A DNA stretch of 45,075 bases from Halomonas lysinitropha (GTDB taxonomy: Bacteria; Pseudomonadota; Gammaproteobacteria; Pseudomonadales; Halomonadaceae): contig NZ_CABVOU010000049.1 of assembly GCF_902500215.1 (NCBI RefSeq), positions 1 through 45,075 on the forward strand. Reading direction: 5' to 3'. Of this stretch, positions 39,782 to 45,075 are shown piece after piece. The translations under genes were made by a program, and so were the position numbers. Position 1 is the stretch's first letter, and each line of letters begins with the position of its first letter. A model generated the notes under the pieces. That model was not told the DNA's origin. It worked only from the letters and a program-made list of their open reading frames with translations, and made no database searches.

Positions 39782-42487
39782 TCAGCTATTGCGAGGCTTG
39801 CGGGGTGTCCGTTTCCGCGGCGTACCGCGGCTGGCGGGCTTGCGCTTGGCCGTTGACTTGCTGCCGGGCGTGGTGTCCTGGGGGGCCGACGAATCAGGAG
39901 CGGCCTGGCTGGCTGAGTCTTGGGCAGACTCTTGCGCGGGTCCCTCGGCGGCAGAGTCGCTGGCGGGCTCTTTGGCCTGGGCATCAGGCGCGGTCTCACT
40001 GGCGGTCTCCTGCTCCGGAGCCTCGGCGACGGGCTCGCCGACAGCCTCTTGCGCCGGAGTTTCGGGAGCGGCTTCACTGGCAGGCTCTTGCTTCGGAGCT
40101 TCGGGAGCGCCTTCACTGGCAGGCTCTTGCGCCGGAGCTTCGGGAGCGGCTTCATTGGCAGACTCTTGCTCCGGTGCCCCCGGGGCGGGGAGCGTTTCCA
40201 TCAAGTCTTCCATCTCGCGGCGTGCCGTCTCCTTGGCCCGTGCATCGCTCGCGACCTCTTCCTGAGCCTCCTGAAGCGCGTCCTGCTCCTTCTGCGGCGT
40301 GCGCCGAATGGCACGGTGGAACAGCGTCTTGATGCGTTCGAAGCGATCCGCCGCATGCTCGCTGAGTTCACCGCTGGCCGCCAGCACATGCTCGATGTGC
40401 GCCAGATGGGCGTCGATCTGGCTGGCCGTCTGGCCCTTCAGCAGGATGGGGATCGCCTCCAGTGCCGCCTCGTGATCCTGCTGGAGGGTAAAGAACTGTT
40501 CACGCACCAGGTGCTTGAAGTCGACCAGCTGAGCACTCGGCTCGAGTTCGGCCCGCGAGGCCCGCAGCCGCTTGAAATTGCGCTCGTCGGTTGCCGGGGC
40601 GCCGCCGAGCACATGGATGACCGAGCGCATCACCGCCTCGTGGCTGCCGCCCTGGGTGATCGCGCGGTTCACCTCGTCACGACGACGATCGACGAAGCGA
40701 CGATGCTCGGGTTCGGCCCCCGGGCGACGACGATGCACATGGGCGTCGCCGCCCAGGCCGACCATGGCCTGCAGGATCGGCTGGCCGTAGACGTCGAGGA
40801 AGAAACGCTCGGTGCTGCTGTCGCGAAGGTCCCGCCAGGCGTTCAGGCTGCGCGTGATCTGGTCGGAGAAGATGCCCTCGACGGCGCGGAAGACGTTGTC
40901 CTCGTGCACCGGGTGGCGGTCGGCGCGAATCTTGTCGGCCATCACCGGAATCGCCGTCATCAGCGGGTTGCGATCGGACAGCAGACGGTAGCCCATGCGG
41001 TTGGGGTGCATGCGCCGCATCCACTTGGCCGACTCGGGCGTGGCCATCGCTTGAACCCAGGGCTGCATGAAGGCTCGATAGAATCCGAGGTTGATCTCGG
41101 AGATCCGCGCCACGGTGGCGAAGCGGGTATCGTCCTCGGGACGATGCTGGACGTCCTTGTCGAGTTCTTCGATGGTGCGCGGCGTGAACTCCAGCAGGTA
41201 GTCACGCTCAATCAGTTCGGCATCCTCGCGCTCGGCCGCATTGGACACGGTGGTCTCGTAGAGGCCGGGCGGCAGGACGTCGATGTAGTCCATGTTGGCA
41301 GTGAACTCGGCATGTTCCTTGCGGGAGACGCTGCCGGACACGAAGATGCCCAGGTGACCGGTGGTGTCGTGAACGCAGTAGACGATGGTCTGCTCGTTGG
41401 CGATAACGTCCTCGACCCCCTCGTAGAGGTCACGCACCCAGCCCAGCGCCTGCGGCGGCGGGGTGATGTCGTCGCCCTTCGAACAGAACACCACCACCGG
41501 CGAGCGCAGGTTGCGCAGGTCGATGCGGCGCCCGTCGGAGGTCACCAGCTGGGCGGTGGAGAGGCGGTTGCCGATGAAGAGGTTGTCGACGATGTACTGG
41601 ATCTCGTCGCCGCCCAGTACCACGTGACCGCCCCACCAGCGCTCGAACTCCAGATAGCGTTCCGCCTCGGTATCGACCTGGGCGTAGAGCTGGTACTGCT
41701 TGCTCCACCAGGTGTTGGCCGGGTTCAGGCGCTCGAAGTTCTGCACCAGCCAGGCGCCGTCGAAGAGCCCGGCGCCCATGTCGCTCAGCAGCGAGGTCAT
41801 CCAGCTGCCGCCGGACAGGCCCCCCGCGTAGCGCATCGGCGCCTTGCCGCGCTCGCCGGCCCAGTAGGAGAGCGGTGCGCCGGCGATGAGGATCGGGCCG
41901 AACAGCTCGGGTTCGAGCGACGCGGCCATCATCACCTGCCAGCCGGCCTGGCAGTTGCCGACCACCATGGGCTTCTCGGAGGTCTCCGGATGGCGCTCGA
42001 TGACGTGGCGCAGGAAGGCGACTTCCGCCTCGACCACGTCCTCGACGGTCTGTCCCTGCACCGGGTAAGGCAGGAACCCGATGAAGTAGCAGGGATGCCC
42101 CGCCCGCAGGGCCACGCCGAGCTCGCTGTCAGGCTTGAAGCCGCCGATGCCCGGGCCATGGCCGGCACGCGGATCCACCACCACGAAGGGGCGCATCTGC
42201 AGGTCGGTCTCCACGCCCTCAGGGGGGTGGATGCGCAGCAGCTCGTAGTTGACCGGGCGAGACAGGGTGCGCCCATCCACCAGTACCTCGGAATCGAAAC
42301 CCAGCACATTGGGCTTGGTCTGCTCGATATGCTCGAGATACTGGTTACCGCGCTGGCGCATGACGTCCATGAAGAGCACGCTGCGCTCCAGGGTATCGCG
42401 CCAGTAATCACAGGCCGCTCTTCCGAAACCGAACGGATCCACGAAGGGCAGCACACTGGCTGGAGGAGTCGGTATCAGGGAATTCAT
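39782..42487 (-). CDS. DUF3141 protein, PHA synthase-like hydrolase with repeat tail
   Basis: A 901-residue protein from the ATG at 42487 (GGAG eight bases before it). Residues up to about 700 are DUF3141, with an alpha/beta hydrolase core: nucleophile-like Cys179 in VVGNCQAGW, Asp339/340 in CSKGDDITPP and His378 in TGHLGIFV. The Cys-Asp-His set and spacing resemble PHA synthase (PhaC), which uses cysteine. About residues 765-870 form degenerate Pro/Ala/Glu repeats (PEAPAQEPAS type), and the end (STAKRKPASRGTPRKRTPRK) is strongly basic, like the tails of PhaF-type phasins. Function is not established; a role on storage granules or in DNA-linked granule segregation is only inference. Confidence 0.8.
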   Translation of the reverse strand: MNSLIPTPPASVLPFVDPFGFGRAACDYWRDTLERSVLFMDVMRQRGNQYLEHIEQTKPNVLGFDSEVLVDGRTLSRPVNYELLRIHPPEGVETDLQMRPFVVVDPRAGHGPGIGGFKPDSELGVALRAGHPCYFIGFLPYPVQGQTVEDVVEAEVAFLRHVIERHPETSEKPMVVGNCQAGWQVMMAASLEPELFGPILIAGAPLSYWAGERGKAPMRYAGGLSGGSWMTSLLSDMGAGLFDGAWLVQNFERLNPANTWWSKQYQLYAQVDTEAERYLEFERWWGGHVVLGGDEIQYIVDNLFIGNRLSTAQLVTSDGRRIDLRNLRSPVVVFCSKGDDITPPPQALGWVRDLYEGVEDVIANEQTIVYCVHDTTGHLGIFVSGSVSRKEHAEFTANMDYIDVLPPGLYETTVSNAAEREDAELIERDYLLEFTPRTIEELDKDVQHRPEDDTRFATVARISEINLGFYRAFMQPWVQAMATPESAKWMRRMHPNRMGYRLLSDRNPLMTAIPVMADKIRADRHPVHEDNVFRAVEGIFSDQITRSLNAWRDLRDSSTERFFLDVYGQPILQAMVGLGGDAHVHRRRPGAEPEHRRFVDRRRDEVNRAITQGGSHEAVMRSVIHVLGGAPATDERNFKRLRASRAELEPSAQLVDFKHLVREQFFTLQQDHEAALEAIPILLKGQTASQIDAHLAHIEHVLAASGELSEHAADRFERIKTLFHRAIRRTPQKEQDALQEAQEEVASDARAKETARREMEDLMETLPAPGAPEQESANEAAPEAPAQEPASEGAPEAPKQEPASEAAPETPAQEAVGEPVAEAPEQETASETAPDAQAKEPASDSAAEGPAQESAQDSASQAAPDSSAPQDTTPGSKSTAKRKPASRGTPRKRTPRKPRNS

Positions 42488-42822
42488 CTTTTGCTCCAGG
42501 GTTGCTCGGTGCAGGGGGCGCCCCCTTGCCGATGCATGAAAGCGGGCTTTGTTGCAGTGCAATATAGCGCATGAGCGGAGACGCTGCGAGCATCGGATGC
42601 CGGTGTCCTAAGCTGCCTTCAGGGGGTCGGTACCACGACCCCGGCTGTCAAGAAACGCGAATCTTGTGGTATTTTATCATCTTGCGACCCGCGATATCGC
42701 GACATCATTCGACGTACCAGGCTGCCAGAAACCGCCGGCCGGCGCATTCCCGGAGACTCCGGAAGCCCCCGCGGCAACGCCTTCACGGCGTCGACAGCCG
42801 GCGAGCAGAGAGGCTCACAGCT
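42488..42822. other. Divergent upstream region of the DUF3141 gene and lipA
   Basis: It holds the palindrome at 42552 near a TATATT box for the minus gene, and on the plus strand TGTCAA (42646-42651) 18 bases before TATTTT (42670-42675), a weak lipA promoter candidate. I see no gene in the remainder. Confidence 0.4.
42552..42566 (-). promoter_or_regulatory. TTGCAGTGCAA palindrome overlapping a -10-like box
   Basis: TTGCA-G-TGCAA is a perfect inverted repeat around one base. It overlaps by two bases TATATT on the minus strand (42566-42561), about 74 bases before the DUF3141 start. TGCA-rich palindromes are bound by PhaR, the repressor of PHA granule genes, so the site would fit a PHA link. 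Specific binding is unproven. Confidence 0.35.
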
Positions 42823-43875
<1,053 letters not shown>

Positions 43876-43877
43876 CA

Positions 43878-43934
43878 GGTTCAAGGGGGCAAGGGATCAA
43901 GGAAAACCTTGACTCCTTGAACCTTGACCCCTTG
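43878..43934. repeat. Inverted octamer repeat between lipA and lipB
   Basis: TCAAGGGGGCAAGGGATCAAGG, read in two parts as TCAAGGGGGCAA and GGGATCAAGG, is followed by AAAA and CCTTGACTCCTTGAACC, TTGACCCCTTG: a long inverted repeat filling the entire gap between two convergent stops. Same family as 17218 and 44964. It could end transcription in both directions. Confidence 0.7.
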
Positions 43935-44585
43935 TCACTGGCCATCGACCAGTTCCCTCCCCAACTCCCGTGCCAGGCGCTCGGCCAGGCGTTCCCCTAC
44001 CGCCTCGACGTCAGGACAGTCGACGCAAAGGTCCGCCAGCCGTGTCATGGCCAGGCCAGCATAGCCGCAGGGGTTGATGCGCATGAACGGCGAGAGATCA
44101 CCGTTCACGTTGAGGGCCACCCCATGAAAACTGGCGCCCCGTCGGATCCTCAGCCCCAGGGAGGCGACCTTGGCCGACCCCACATAGACGCCGGGGGCAT
44201 CGGGACGGGCATGAGCCGCCACTCCATGCTCGGCCAGCACGGCAATCACCGCATTCTCCAGCGCACTGACCAGGTCTCGCACGCCCAGCCGTGAGCGCCG
44301 CACGTCGATCAGCGGATAGAGCACCACCTGGCCGGGGCCATGGTAGGTCACCTGCCCACCGCGGTCGGTGGCCACCACCGGGATGTCGCCGGGCATCAGC
44401 AGGTGTTCGGGCTTGCCGGCCTGCCCCTGGGTGAACACCGGCTCGTGCTCGACCAGCCAGAACTGGTCGGGTGTCTCGGCATCGCGCCCGTCGGTGAGGT
44501 CACGCATGGCCTGCCAGACGGGGGTATAGGGACGATGGCCCAGACGATGCAGCTGGATCGGCGACAGCGCACTCTCGCTTGCCAT
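43935..44585 (-). CDS. lipB: Octanoyltransferase LipB
   Basis: A 216-residue enzyme that moves octanoyl groups from acyl carrier protein to lipoyl domains, the step before LipA. The active residues Cys173 in NPCGYAGL and Lys139 in [12 protein letters not shown] are present, with [11 protein letters not shown]. The start overlaps the ybeD stop by three bases or so (TGATG), so the two are coupled. Length is normal. Confidence 0.96.
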   Translation of the reverse strand: MASESALSPIQLHRLGHRPYTPVWQAMRDLTDGRDAETPDQFWLVEHEPVFTQGQAGKPEHLLMPGDIPVVATDRGGQVTYHGPGQVVLYPLIDVRRSRLGVRDLVSALENAVIAVLAEHGVAAHARPDAPGVYVGSAKVASLGLRIRRGASFHGVALNVNGDLSPFMRINPCGYAGLAMTRLADLCVDCPDVEAVGERLAERLARELGRELVDGQ

Positions 44586-44896
44586 CAGACGACCATGTGC
44601 ACGCGGCCGGTGGCCTTGAGCTCGTCGAAGAGCGCCTTGAGCTGCGTCTCGCCAGTGGCGCGAATCGTCAGGCGCACCGACTGGAAACGGCCCTGGCGGC
44701 TGGGAACCACCTGAATGGCGGCCGCATCGAAGCCCGGATCATGGCGGATGACGATCTGACAGACTGTGGCGGCGAAATCGTCGGCGGCATCGCCGACCAC
44801 CTTGATGGAGTAATCGCAGGGAAAGGTGATCTTCGGCGGCTTGTCACCCGCCTGCCGACGGGGCTGGCGAAGATCACGCAGGGAGTCGTCGTTCAT
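44585..44896 (-). CDS. ybeD: YbeD (DUF493/UPF0250) protein
   Basis: A 103-residue protein from the ATG at 44896, preceded by GGAAGG. The motifs [26 protein letters not shown] and the C-terminal VHMVV identify the UPF0250 family, a small ACT-like fold. In E. coli ybeD lies between dacA and lipB; the same order holds here. Biochemical function is unknown, with a regulatory role suggested by the fold. Confidence 0.92.
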   Translation of the reverse strand: MNDDSLRDLRQPRRQAGDKPPKITFPCDYSIKVVGDAADDFAATVCQIVIRHDPGFDAAAIQVVPSRQGRFQSVRLTIRATGETQLKALFDELKATGRVHMVV

Positions 44897-44963
44897 GAAG
44901 CCTTCCAGCAAGTGGTAAGTATCCACCTTATGTTACGCAACCCGACGAAGAGAGACCAACGCC

Positions 44964-45036
44964 GGGGGCAAGGGGGCAAGGGGGCAAGGGGTCAAGGAGC
45001 AAGTAATCCCCTTGCTCCTTGTTCCTTGCTACTTCT
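44964..45036. repeat. Inverted octamer repeat between the putative dacA end and ybeD
   Basis: Tandem GGGGGCAA units and GGGGTCAAGG, then AGCAAG-TAAT-CCCCTTGCTCC and TTGTTCCTTGC form another long inverted repeat of the GGTCAAGG family. It starts about 16 bases past the putative dacA stop and may act as its terminator. Confidence 0.65.
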
Positions 45037-45051
45037 TCTCGGCCGAAGGCC

Positions 45052-45075
45052 CTAGTCGAACCAGCCGCCAATCAG
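45052..45075 (-). CDS. dacA: Last codons of a gene entering from the right, probably dacA
   Basis: The minus strand encodes LIGGWFD and a TAG stop (45054-45052); the gene starts outside the window. Position next to ybeD and lipB and a C-terminus ending in a hydrophobic GGWF pattern (as in D-alanyl-D-alanine carboxypeptidases with an amphipathic membrane anchor) suggest dacA. Seven residues cannot prove it. Confidence 0.45.
   Translation of the reverse strand: MIGGWFD

Noticed and set aside
39920..42574. An 884-codon plus-strand frame opposite the DUF3141 gene
   Set aside because: Repetitive product only mirrors the Pro/Ala/Glu repeats of the real gene and shows no domain.

Overview
The window looks like a chromosomal segment of a halophilic or marine gammaproteobacterium, most likely Halomonas or a close relative of the Halomonadaceae. 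This rests on the GC-rich coding style, a sodium-pumping NADH dehydrogenase operon (nqrABCDEF with nqrM), the nqr - gap - mfd neighbourhood also known from Pseudomonas, a 154-residue topA-linked protein, an OprI/Lpp-type lipoprotein and a DUF3141 protein resembling polyhydroxyalkanoate (PHA) synthase. No rRNA, tRNA or CRISPR array was seen.

Left part (1-6751, all genes on the minus strand): the end of a surface-polysaccharide locus. In transcription order it has a short ABC-transporter remnant, wbpA, wbpB and wbpD homologues, a small antitoxin-like gene, a wbpE-type aminotransferase, a Wzx-type flippase, and an AT-rich gene cut by the window edge. The sugar genes fit the pathway to UDP-2,3-diacetamido-2,3-dideoxy-glucuronic acid. 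The main oddity of the window is here: the aminotransferase is fused in frame to an N-terminal PIN (VapC-like) domain, its antitoxin-like partner sits just upstream, and the linker is encoded by a REP-like palindrome.

Middle-left (6850-10507): an accessory patch with a DUF433/DUF5615 toxin-antitoxin pair between two near-identical 78-bp repeats, an Rpn-type nuclease, a beta-CASP metallo-beta-lactamase RNase-like protein, and several REP elements.

Centre (10508-24946): nqrM and the nqrABCDEF operon with overlapping genes but no apbE, a long-form GAPDH, divergent mfd, and a cell-wall group of two L,D-transpeptidase-fold genes around a gene for a Braun-type lipoprotein with a C-terminal lysine.

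Right (25073-45075): a solitary GspE-like ATPase coupled to a GIY-YIG-like protein and a ferritin-like protein; the ABC-F ATPase ybiT; a MITE-like element; a NYN nuclease; an RND efflux operon (TolC-like, adaptor, pump) whose TolC carries an extra N-terminal domain; a DUF6586-type gene and topA; the DUF3141 protein; then lipA facing lipB and ybeD, with the last codons of what is probably dacA at the edge. Three copies of a GGTCAAGG-type inverted octamer repeat lie directly behind gap, lipB and the putative dacA and may act as terminators.
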